Assembly: GCA_903880005.1 (NCBI GenBank)
Contig: CAIRNV010000274.1
Span: 1-33,717, forward strand
Source of the DNA: an uncultured Verrucomicrobiota bacterium
GTDB lineage: Bacteria; Verrucomicrobiota; Verrucomicrobiia; Limisphaerales; UBA9464
Length of the DNA stretch: 33,717 nucleotides
Direction of reading: 5' to 3'
The translations under genes were made by a program, and so were the position numbers. The notes under the pieces were generated by a model. The model did not search any database, was not told where the DNA came from, and saw only the letters and a list, made by a program, of their open reading frames with translations. Positions 15,720 to 22,814 of the stretch are shown here, piece after piece (the stretch's first letter is position 1; every line of letters begins with the position of its first letter).

Positions 15720-15794
15720 CGATTCCGTTGGGAGGGAAGCGATTGCGCAAGCGGATCGATCCAGCACGACCGATCCAATCGAATCGTCCCGGTT
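15712..15794. repeat. Short, internally deleted copy of the inverted-repeat element family
   Basis: About 83 bases. The left 36 bases match the left end of the element at 33439-33605 almost base for base (CCATAACGATTCCGTTGGG versus CCGTAACGATTCAGTTGGG, followed by AGGGAAG and GATTGCG). The right 30 bases match its right end (AGCACGACCGATCCAATCG versus AGCACGACCGACCCAACTG). The central long hairpin of the larger copy is missing, so this is an internally deleted or simpler relative. Its terminal inverted repeats are imperfect. It overlaps the last codons of the GDSL gene and contributes that gene's stop codon. Confidence 0.8.
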
Positions 15795-15995
15795 AAGCCC
15801 GCCGTGCCCGCGCCCGCGCCGTGAGGCTGGCCCTCCTGGATGGCCCCCTGCGACAGGGAATGAAGATCGCGTTCGGGGGGACGCGGACCGCGAGGGCGAA
15901 GCGCGCGAAAAACCGCTTTGCCTCAAGGCCCGGATTTGATACCACCTTTGGTTCTTGGCCTTTGGGGCCTGAACGAGTTCATCCCATTTCAGTTT

Positions 15996-16154
15996 ATGTC
16001 GCAGCATCGCAGCCTTCGTGCGGCGGCCGGAACCACCGGCGCCAAGCGCAACGTCCTCAAGCGTTTCGAGCGCGTCGCCGTCCTCAAGTCCCGTGGCCAA
16101 TGGAAGGACGGGGACCGCGTGACCAACCTTCGCAAGACCTTGCCTCCGGTTTGA
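15996..16154 (+). CDS. Small basic protein of the Verrucomicrobia/Chlamydiae conserved family
   Basis: A 52-residue, strongly basic protein. The start is placed at the ATG at 15996, which gives the family's MSQH opening. The core NVLKRFERV, then LKSRGQWKDGDRVTNLRKT, matches from memory a very conserved small-protein family of Verrucomicrobiae and Chlamydiae described only as 'small basic protein' and presumed to be ribosome- or nucleic-acid-linked. The function is not established. The gene lies 19 bases before the pseudouridine synthase gene on the same strand, so the two are probably cotranscribed. It is a good taxonomic marker for the window. Confidence 0.88.
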   Translation: MSQHRSLRAAAGTTGAKRNVLKRFERVAVLKSRGQWKDGDRVTNLRKTLPPV

Positions 16155-16173
16155 CGGCTTGCCGTCCCCGCCC

Positions 16174-16893
16174 ATGGCATTGGTGCGGCTCCAAAAATTG
16201 CTCGCCGACGCAGGCATCGCCTCGCGTCGGGCCTCCGAGAAGCTGATCACGGGCGGTCACGTCACGGTGAATGGTGCCGTCGTGGACGCCTTGGGCTACA
16301 AGGTCCAGCCTGACGCCGTCGTCGTGGCCGTGGATGGCCAACCCGTCCGTGCCCGGCGCAAGGTGTACATCGCCCTGAACAAGCCGCGCGGCGTCTTGTG
16401 CACCCGATCAGACCCCGAGGGCAGGCCCACCGTGATGGACCTGCTGCCGAGGGAATGGAGCGTCCTCTTCCCCGTCGGCCGACTGGATCGGGAGAGCGAG
16501 GGCCTGCTGTTCCTCACCAACGACGGGCATTTCAGCCTTCAACTGACCCATCCACGTTACGGGGTGCGCAAGCGCTACGTGGCGGTCATCGAGGGCAAGT
16601 TGATGGAGTCTGCGCTCGGCCAGTTCACGACCGGCATCGAGGACGAAGGCGAGATCCTCAAGGCCGAGCGAGCCCGGTTGCTGGCATCCAACAACAGCCA
16701 CAGCACCGTGGAACTGGAGTTGGCCCAGGGCAGAAACCGCGAGGTGCGCCGGCTCTTCGCGGCGCTGGGACACGAGGTCGTGGAACTCCGCCGCACGCAG
16801 GTCGGCCCCATCCGACTGGGGGAATTGCCCGTGGGCAAGTGGCGCGTGTTGACCCCGACCGAGGTCAAATCGCTCTTGCCGGGTCACGCCTGA
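16174..16893 (+). CDS. Pseudouridine synthase, RsuA/RluB/RluE family
   Basis: 239 residues from the ATG at 16174; an in-frame TTG at 16159 is less likely. It isomerises specific uridines in rRNA to pseudouridine. The N-terminal S4 RNA-binding domain (about 3-60) shows LQKLLADAGIASRRASEKLI and GHVTVNG. Then comes the family's LNKPRGVLCTRSD segment and the catalytic motif GRLDRESEG (102-110) with catalytic Asp105. The later LTHPRYGVRKRYVAVI and GRNREVRRLFAALGHEVVELRR blocks are typical of RsuA/RluB. Whether the target is 16S or 23S rRNA cannot be settled by eye. The S4 domain and length fit RluB slightly better than RluE. It follows the small basic protein by 19 bases. Confidence 0.94.
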   Translation: MALVRLQKLLADAGIASRRASEKLITGGHVTVNGAVVDALGYKVQPDAVVVAVDGQPVRARRKVYIALNKPRGVLCTRSDPEGRPTVMDLLPREWSVLFPVGRLDRESEGLLFLTNDGHFSLQLTHPRYGVRKRYVAVIEGKLMESALGQFTTGIEDEGEILKAERARLLASNNSHSTVELELAQGRNREVRRLFAALGHEVVELRRTQVGPIRLGELPVGKWRVLTPTEVKSLLPGHA

Positions 16894-16942
16894 AAAAGGA
16901 ACGTTGCCAAGCTCGGGCGGTCGCCCGGGCCTCATTGCGCTG

Positions 16943-18097
16943 ATGAAGCTAGCACTCTCCCTACTGGGCGCCTTCGCGCTCGTCTCCTCGTACCCCAACG
17001 CCTGGGCCGCCGGGAACCGCGTGGCCCTCACGGGCAACGCCAACCTCCGGTCCAAGCCGTCCCTGGACGCGGAGATCCTGGCTTCCCTGAAGAAGGGCGA
17101 CGTCCTGGAGGCATCCCCCAACGTCGTGGCCAATCCCAAGGCCACGTCCGACGAACCCACGGAATGGGTCGAGCTCACGGCCCCGGCTTCCGCCAAGGTT
17201 TGGATCGCCGCGGCGCTCGTGGACGTGCCCTCCAAGAAGGTCAAGGCCGAGCGCGCCCACCTTCGTGCCGGTCCCGGCACCAACTTCGCCGAGGTAGGCC
17301 ATGTGCCGAAGGGGACGGAGGTGGACGTGGCCAATCGCCTGGACGGTTGGATCCGGATTTCCGCGCCTGCGGGCGCCGTCAAGGGATACGTCGCCGCCAG
17401 CCTGACCCGGCCCGTGGACCAAGGCCCCACCGACCCCGCCAACGCGTCCTCGGGCAAGGTTGCTCCCGCACCCACGAATCCCCCGATGGCCCGCATGGTG
17501 CCTCCGCCGCCTTCACGCCCGCCCGCCCTTCGGCCTGGCACCACGCCCTTGCCGCCGAACGCCAGCCGACCAGTGGTGATGGCTGGGCGCGTCGTGCCCC
17601 CGGGCTCCAGCGTCGCGGCACGCCCCATCGTGGTGCCGCCGCCCGTGCCCGCGAGCCAGCCCGTGGCCAACACCGTGCCAGCCCTCCCAGCGCCTGTTCC
17701 CACTCCGGCTGAAACGGCCAACGCGGCGGCCGTCCCCACGGAATCCGCGCCCCCCACACCGTCCCTGCCGTCCGCGGCCCCGGTGGAACCTTCGATTCCC
17801 GTGACCTCGGGGTCTGGTCGCCAGGCGGAACTTGTCTTCATGAACGAAAAGCCGCGCCAAGTGGTTCGCCAAGGCGTGGTGGCGTTGGCCGTGAGCCCCC
17901 AAGCACCCGGTCGTTATCAACTCGATAGCTTCCGCCGCGGCGAGGGCACGCTGGGTTTCTTGATCAGCGACGACGCGACCCTCGACTTCGAGAAATGGCG
18001 CGCCAAGCAGGTGGTCATCCAAGGCGAGGAATACCGTGACGCGCGGTGGCGCACCCGCAGCGTGATCAAGGTCAAGTCCATCGAGGCCGTCCCCTGA
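16943..18097 (+). CDS. Secreted protein with two bacterial SH3 domains and a proline-rich linker
   Basis: 384 residues from the ATG at 16943; the TTG at 16904 would place extra polar residues before the signal. Residues 1-23 are a signal peptide (LALSLLGAFALVSSYPNAWA). Two SH3b domains follow: one at about 25-95 (NANLRSKPSLDAEILASLKKGD) and one at about 98-155 (AHLRAGPGTNFAEVGHVPKGTE). These commonly bind peptidoglycan or peptides in the envelope. Residues ~160-290 are Pro/Ala/Val-rich and low complexity, probably a flexible cell-wall-spanning linker. The last 95 residues form a separate small domain (VVRQGVVALAVSPQAPGRYQ ... VIKVKSIEAVP) that I cannot name. It converges on the MsbA-like gene with a 31-base gap. 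An envelope role is inferred. Confidence 0.85.
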   Translation: MKLALSLLGAFALVSSYPNAWAAGNRVALTGNANLRSKPSLDAEILASLKKGDVLEASPNVVANPKATSDEPTEWVELTAPASAKVWIAAALVDVPSKKVKAERAHLRAGPGTNFAEVGHVPKGTEVDVANRLDGWIRISAPAGAVKGYVAASLTRPVDQGPTDPANASSGKVAPAPTNPPMARMVPPPPSRPPALRPGTTPLPPNASRPVVMAGRVVPPGSSVAARPIVVPPPVPASQPVANTVPALPAPVPTPAETANAAAVPTESAPPTPSLPSAAPVEPSIPVTSGSGRQAELVFMNEKPRQVVRQGVVALAVSPQAPGRYQLDSFRRGEGTLGFLISDDATLDFEKWRAKQVVIQGEEYRDARWRTRSVIKVKSIEAVP

Positions 18098-18105
18098 ACC
18101 GGCGC

Positions 18106-18118
18106 GCCGAGGCTCGGC
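18106..18118. terminator. Weak hairpin between two convergent genes
   Basis: GCCGA-GGC-TCGGC forms a five-base-pair stem with a three-base loop in the 31-base gap between the convergent SH3-domain and MsbA-like genes. Pyrimidine-rich TTCCTTCC follows on the plus strand, but there is no true T-run. It could serve as a modest terminator; the evidence is only position and symmetry. Confidence 0.3.
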
Positions 18119-18128
18119 TTCCTTCCCG

Positions 18129-19940
18129 CTAACCCCCGGACTGCAATTGATGCAGTCGAGCGTAGAGGCCTCCCAGGGCGATCAACTCCGCGTGCGTCCC
18201 CTGTTCCACGATCCTTCCATCCTCCATCACCACGATGCGATCCGCCTTTTGAACGGTGGACAGTCGATGGGCGATGCAAAGCGTCGTGCGCCCCGTCATG
18301 AGTCTTTCCAGGGCGTCCTGGACCAACTTCTCGGACTCTGAATCGAGCGCGCTGGTGGCCTCGTCGAGGACCAAGACCGGGGCGTCCCGCAGGATGGCCC
18401 GCGCGATGGCGATGCGTTGACGCTGGCCGCCCGACAACGCGGACCCGCGGTCGCCGACCTGGGCGTCGTAGCCGCCGGGACGTTCGATGATGAAGTCATG
18501 GGCATTCGCCATGCGCGCCGCCTCCTCGATTTCCCGGGCCGTCGCCCCCGGCCGCCCAAGCCCGATGTTGGTGGCAATGGATTCGGAGAACAGAACGGGA
18601 TCCTGCGTCACGATGGCAAACTGCGCCCGGACCTCGGCCATGCGGGCATCGCGCAGGTCGGTGCCCCCCAACCGGATGCACCCCTGTCGCGGGTCATGCA
18701 ACCGCAGCAGCAAGGCCGCGAGCGTGCTCTTGCCCGATCCGCTCGGTCCAACGACCCCCACGAAGCTCCCGGCCGGTATCGTCAGCGACACGTCCCGCAG
18801 CACGGGCCTCTCGTCGTAGGCGAACGTCACCCGGTCGAGGACGATGTCCCGGCCTCGTGCCGACACCGGGACCGGGTGAGCCGGGTCCGCGAACTCGGGT
18901 TGGGTGGCCAGGAGCTCGAACACGCGTTCACTGGCGGCGCGGGCCTGCTGCAACAGGGCTTGGAGGCGGCTCAGCTCCTTGATGGGCTTGTACAGCATGA
19001 ACAGCCCCAGCACGAATTGCAGGAAGTCCCCGGCCGTCACGCCCGTGGATGGCGTCAAGGCGACGTAGGCAAAGACCCCCGCCATGCCGAGTGATCCGGC
19101 GAACTCGATCATCGGCCCCGGCAATTCCACGCCGCGCACCGTGCGCATGGTCTCGGAGACGAATCGACGCGACGCCCGCGCGAAACGCCCGACCATGAAG
19201 TCCTCCAGCCCGTAGGCCTTCACGACCCGTTGACCGGCGAAGCTCTCGTTCATGGTCGAGGCCTGCTCGGCCAGGTGCGACTGCGACGCCTGGGCCGCCT
19301 TGCGGACCTTTCGCCCATACACCACCACCGGCACCACGCACACCGGCAACAACGCCAGCGACAGGACCATCAGCTTGGGTTGCTGCGTGGCGAGCAACGT
19401 CGCCAGCACCAGCACTTGCACCGGGTCCCGCACGGCCACCGAGAAGCCATGCGCCACCGCATGCCGCAACATGGAGGGGTCGTTTGAAATCCTCGACATC
19501 AGCTCGCCCGTCCGGCTCGCGCCAAAGAAGCCCATTGAAAGATGGTGCAAGTGGCGAAACACCGCCTGCTGCACGGCGGCCATGGTCTGGGTGGCCGCCC
19601 AATTCATGGAATACGCCCCCACGTACTCGAAGACCCCGCGCAACAACATCACCACCGGAATCAAGGCGATCCCCCAGACCATCACCCCGGGTCGTTCCAT
19701 GGCCGACAAACGCTCGATCATGCCCCGGGCCCAACCCGACATGGACGCCGGCAACGCCTCCAGGATCGCCGCGCCCGGGGCCTTCCCCGCCGTGGGAAAC
19801 ACCAGGTCCACCACCAGTCGCACCACGGTCAGCAACAGGGCGTTCGTCGCCGCAAACAGGACGCCGCTCGCAATCCCAAGCGCGACCCGGCCTCGATAGG
19901 GACGCACGAACGGCAGGAACCTGCGCAGGAACTCCATCAT
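18129..19940 (-). CDS. MsbA-like ABC exporter (lipid/multidrug, fused permease-ATPase)
   Basis: 603-residue half-transporter, expected to act as a homodimer in the inner membrane, flipping lipids such as lipid A core or exporting hydrophobic compounds. Start at 19940 because GGGAGG lies at 19951-19956; the second ATG three bases on is less well spaced. Six helices span about 15-320, with the exporter coupling segment FFGASRTGELMSRISND (about 139-155). The ATPase domain is fully canonical: Walker A GPSGSGKS (398-405), Q-loop VTQDPVLFSESI, signature LSGGQ (502-506), Walker B VLVLDEATSALD with Asp526/Glu527, and H-loop His558 (CIAHRLSTV). It therefore contrasts with the degenerate ABC protein at 3000-5213. 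The substrate is not determined by the sequence alone. Confidence 0.92.
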   Translation of the reverse strand: MMEFLRRFLPFVRPYRGRVALGIASGVLFAATNALLLTVVRLVVDLVFPTAGKAPGAAILEALPASMSGWARGMIERLSAMERPGVMVWGIALIPVVMLLRGVFEYVGAYSMNWAATQTMAAVQQAVFRHLHHLSMGFFGASRTGELMSRISNDPSMLRHAVAHGFSVAVRDPVQVLVLATLLATQQPKLMVLSLALLPVCVVPVVVYGRKVRKAAQASQSHLAEQASTMNESFAGQRVVKAYGLEDFMVGRFARASRRFVSETMRTVRGVELPGPMIEFAGSLGMAGVFAYVALTPSTGVTAGDFLQFVLGLFMLYKPIKELSRLQALLQQARAASERVFELLATQPEFADPAHPVPVSARGRDIVLDRVTFAYDERPVLRDVSLTIPAGSFVGVVGPSGSGKSTLAALLLRLHDPRQGCIRLGGTDLRDARMAEVRAQFAIVTQDPVLFSESIATNIGLGRPGATAREIEEAARMANAHDFIIERPGGYDAQVGDRGSALSGGQRQRIAIARAILRDAPVLVLDEATSALDSESEKLVQDALERLMTGRTTLCIAHRLSTVQKADRIVVMEDGRIVEQGTHAELIALGGLYARLHQLQSGG

Positions 19941-19950
19941 GGCGCGCGTT

Positions 19951-19956
19951 CCTCCC
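19951..19956 (-). promoter_or_regulatory. Shine-Dalgarno sequence for the MsbA-like gene
   Basis: GGGAGG on the minus strand, ten bases before the ATG at 19940. It is one of the few strong ribosome-binding sites in the window and fixes this gene's start over the in-frame upstream extension. Confidence 0.7.
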
Positions 19957-20237
19957 GCGGCGGGCACGCGTCATCGCCCGCCGTCGTCTTCAGTGGATGG
20001 CCCTCGTTCATGGGAAACAACTTGGCCCCGACCATGGCGTCTCGGCCACGGCGTTCCCATCCCATTCTCGGGGCGTCGCCGCGTACCGCGCATCCCAAAG
20101 TTGTGGGTGATCCCGAGAATGTCGTGGATCGCTCAACACCGGGAGATCCTCCCGCCCATTCGGGACGCCACTCCATGCCGCCCGCACGGCCGGGCTTCGC
20201 CGGTGGCAATTCACCCGACACGCGATAGCGTGCCGGC

Positions 20238-20942
20238 GTGGCGAGCAAGTACTACGTCGAAGGAACCAAGAGGGCGTCCAAGGTCGAGGACCTCTTCGCC
20301 GCCGTCGCCCCTCGCTACGACCTCATCAATGACATCCAAAGCCTCGGCATGCACCGGCTCTGGAAGCGGCAACTCGTCGAGGCCGCACGCCCGGCCCCCG
20401 GCGACGTCGCCCTCGACCTTTGCTGCGGCACGGGCGACGTCGCGTTCGCGCTCGCGGACCGGGGCGCCGTCGTCACCGGCATCGACTTCAGCGCCGCCAT
20501 GCTGGACGTCGCGCGCCGCAGGCCTGGCCGTCCTTCCGTCACGTTTGTGCAAGGGGACGCCATGGCCTTGCCGGTGGCGGATGCCTCGGCCGACGTGGTC
20601 ACGGTTGCCTATGGCCTGAGGAACGTGGCGGACATCCCGCGCGCGCTCGCCGAGTGGCGGCGCGTGCTCCGACCCGGCGGACGATTGGTCGTCCTGGAAT
20701 TCGGGAAGCCGCCCGGGCGCGCCTGGCGCTGGTTCTACTTCCAATACCTGCAATGGGTCGTGCCCGTCTTTGGGCGTCTCTTCTGCGGGGACGCCGACAC
20801 CCATGGCTACATCCTGGAGTCGCTCCTGCGCTACCCCGGGCAACGCGGCATCGACGAGCAGCTCCGCGCGCTGGGATTCCATGACACCCACGTCGTGGAT
20901 CTGATGGGCGGCGCCATGAGCCTCAACATCGCCACTCGATGA
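20238..20942 (+). CDS. ubiE: Demethylmenaquinone/2-polyprenylbenzoquinol methyltransferase, UbiE/MenG type
   Basis: 234 residues starting at GTG 20238. SAM-dependent C-methylation of demethylmenaquinol (or ubiquinone intermediates) at the membrane surface. Seen: the SAM loop DLCCGTGDVAFAL (60-72), the acidic residue at the end of the second strand (TGIDFSAAMLDVAR), QGDAMALPVADASAD, and the UbiE signature YGLRNVADIPRALAEWRRVLRPGG (125-148). The KVEDLFAAVAPRYDLIND N-terminus is also family-typical. In a verrucomicrobial host menaquinone is the likelier quinone, so menG may be the better name; the sequence cannot separate the two. Divergent from the MsbA-like gene over about 300 bases; no companion quinone genes nearby. 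Confidence 0.94.
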   Translation: MASKYYVEGTKRASKVEDLFAAVAPRYDLINDIQSLGMHRLWKRQLVEAARPAPGDVALDLCCGTGDVAFALADRGAVVTGIDFSAAMLDVARRRPGRPSVTFVQGDAMALPVADASADVVTVAYGLRNVADIPRALAEWRRVLRPGGRLVVLEFGKPPGRAWRWFYFQYLQWVVPVFGRLFCGDADTHGYILESLLRYPGQRGIDEQLRALGFHDTHVVDLMGGAMSLNIATR

Positions 20943-20943
20943 A

Positions 20944-20957
20944 GGCCCTTCGGGGCC
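20944..20957 (+). terminator. UUCG-loop hairpin just after ubiE
   Basis: GGCCC-TTCG-GGGCC begins two bases after the ubiE stop codon. It is a five-base-pair GC stem closed by the very stable UUCG tetraloop. No T-run follows, so it may be a weak terminator or an mRNA 3'-end stabiliser. The assignment rests on symmetry and position only. Confidence 0.4.
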
Positions 20958-21078
20958 ATCCGGCCGGTCCCAGCCCCGCCGGCGGCACGGGTCACCACTT
21001 CAACGTGGTGCCGGGGACGCATCGGTCCCACCCTGCGAACGCTTGAGGCGAACGAGACTTCATCCGGCGTGGCGTGAG

Positions 21079-22584
21079 ATGGCGGCGTGGTTGTGGGCAA
21101 GTTGCGCGCTCTCGGGCGCGTCGCCGGCCATGCAATCAGTCGATCCCGCCGGCCTCGGCGCGGCAGAGCAGGCGCTGTTGGCGTCGGCCCAGGGCCTCCT
21201 GAATCGCGACGGCGCGCGCGTCTGGCTCAAGGCCGGCGGCCTCCAAGCGCGCACGTTGGAAAGCCTCGTGCCCAGGCCCGTGTTGGAATCCGTCCCCGGA
21301 CCCTGGGCCGTCATCGCTTCAAACCGATCGCGCCTCGGCCCATTCATCACCTGCAACGTCGCCGATCATTCCCTGAACCTCGCGACCTCGTTGGCCGGGC
21401 AGCGGGGCTGGCTGGTGGTCGATGCCTCCCTACGGAGCCAGGCCCTCGCCCTCGGGCTGCACGAGGCCATGGATGCACGGGGCGCGAAGCCCGGCGCGTT
21501 TGCTCGGCATGGCAAGCAGGCAGCCCGCGGCATCCTGATTCATCAACCCCCGTCCAAGGCGCTGCACCTGCGCGACCTCGCGGTGGCACTTGGCGCATGG
21601 GTGGACTTCGAGCCGAGCCATCCTGATGACACCCCGCTGGCCACGATGGTTCGCGAATTGGGCCCGGGCACCGACGTCCTCGGCTGGGGCAGCGACGAGC
21701 GCGAATTCGTGGGGGCCGTGTCCCAGGGCGGCGGATGGGTCCTTCCTGCCGACTGGGCGTTGAACCTGTCCGCCCACCGCTGGCTCAAGCCCGCGACGAC
21801 GCCGCGCGTGGAATCGGCCCCGCCCCCTTCCCCGCCAAGGCTCGGGGAGCGGGTGGTTGCGTTCGTCATCTCCGACGGGGACAACCTCCAATGGCTGCTC
21901 GGCCGGTTCACGGAGGCCCCGGGGTTTTGGGCAAGCCCGCGCCGAGGATCCTTTGCCGTCACATGGGAATTGGCCCCGCAACTTCGCCGCTGGGCGCCTG
22001 CCGCCGATGGCTGGCTGCGAACCACGGCGACGGCGCAGGATGCCTTCGTCGGCGGCCCCAGCGGCGGCGGCTATTACTTTCCCCACTGGCATCCGGATCC
22101 CGTGAAGGCCGCTCACGCCTCCGCCCGGCTGCTGTCGGAGGCGGGCCTGACGGTCACCAGCGTCCTCAACGACGGGGGCGACCCCGGCGAGGTGGCGTCG
22201 TTGCTGGCCAACCCAGGCGTCGAAGGCGTCTTGTACAAGGACTACGCCCCCTACAACCGCCGACGCGGGGCGATCACCTGGCATCAGGGCAAGCCCGTCG
22301 TGGCCTATCGCTACCTCCTATGGGAGCAACGCCGCGCCGACGGATCCTTGCGACCCGACTGGCTGCCCGAGGGCGTCGCCGCCGCCGTGGCGAGCCAGCC
22401 GGCCGACCCGAAGGGTTCCGACGACGCCTACGCGTTGATCCAGGTTCACGCGTGGTCGTTCGCCAAGCAGGGAGGACCCATGGAGGCGATCCACGACACG
22501 ATCCAACGCCTGCCCCCGGGCACGCGGGTCGTCACGGCGCCCGTGTTGATTCGTTGGCTCCAGGAATTCCGGGCTCCGCGGTAA
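21079..22584 (+). CDS. GxGYxYP-family secreted protein (putative glycoside hydrolase-like)
   Basis: 501 residues from the ATG at 21079. This start gives a short signal-like N-terminus (AAWLWASCALSGASPAMQ); the upstream TTG alternative adds basic, non-hydrophobic residues. Two hallmarks of the GxGYxYP family, annotated as putative glycoside hydrolase, are visible: FVISDGDNLQW (262-272) and GGGYYFPHW (329-337), the motif after which the family is named in a slightly variant form. The N-terminal 240 residues match the family's partner domain (QGLLNRDGARVWL and a long Asp/Gly-rich core). The C-terminus carries VHAWSFAKQGGPMEAIHDT. It is probably periplasmic or secreted. Catalytic activity for this family is predicted rather than demonstrated, to my knowledge. 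Neighbours give no substrate clue. Confidence 0.87.
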   Translation: MAAWLWASCALSGASPAMQSVDPAGLGAAEQALLASAQGLLNRDGARVWLKAGGLQARTLESLVPRPVLESVPGPWAVIASNRSRLGPFITCNVADHSLNLATSLAGQRGWLVVDASLRSQALALGLHEAMDARGAKPGAFARHGKQAARGILIHQPPSKALHLRDLAVALGAWVDFEPSHPDDTPLATMVRELGPGTDVLGWGSDEREFVGAVSQGGGWVLPADWALNLSAHRWLKPATTPRVESAPPPSPPRLGERVVAFVISDGDNLQWLLGRFTEAPGFWASPRRGSFAVTWELAPQLRRWAPAADGWLRTTATAQDAFVGGPSGGGYYFPHWHPDPVKAAHASARLLSEAGLTVTSVLNDGGDPGEVASLLANPGVEGVLYKDYAPYNRRRGAITWHQGKPVVAYRYLLWEQRRADGSLRPDWLPEGVAAAVASQPADPKGSDDAYALIQVHAWSFAKQGGPMEAIHDTIQRLPPGTRVVTAPVLIRWLQEFRAPR

Positions 22585-22586
22585 CC

Positions 22587-22653
22587 GCCGAAAGCCCCGC
22601 TCGGCCGGGACGTTCCAAGGCGGAGGCCTGCCCACTTTGGAAGGGCTTTCGGC
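22587..22653. repeat. Inverted repeat after the GxGYxYP gene (possible terminator or repeat element)
   Basis: GCCGAAAGCCC at 22587-22597 is exactly complementary to GGGCTTTCGGC at 22643-22653. A second nested pair (TTCCAA near 22613 and TTGGAA just inside the right arm) can extend the stem if a 15-base bulge is tolerated on the left. It starts three bases after the GxGYxYP stop codon. It could be a long terminator stem or a dispersed repeat; no T-run is present. Confidence 0.5.
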
Positions 22654-22699
22654 GACGCGCGCGCGTCAGGATCGATGTGGATCCACGTCAGGAAGGAGT

Positions 22700-22790
22700 C
22701 CGCGCCGAGCCATTGGATTTGGCATTATCAGCGGATTGCCTTTTTCATCGTAAATAGCTGAAAAAGAGCATTTTACGATACGTCCAAGGG
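22700..22790. promoter_or_regulatory. AT-rich island with nested inverted repeats upstream of the VCBS/CRTAC gene
   Basis: A conspicuously AT-rich stretch in an otherwise GC-rich window. TCGTAAA (22748-22754) pairs with TTTACGA (22772-22778), and TTTTTCA (22741-22747) is complementary to TGAAAAA within the loop. It lies 40-70 bases ahead of the ATG at 22815. The position and composition fit a promoter or operator. I cannot assign a clean -35/-10 pair. Confidence 0.4.
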
Positions 22791-22814
22791 CATTGCCGGG
22801 TCATCGGACCCGAC

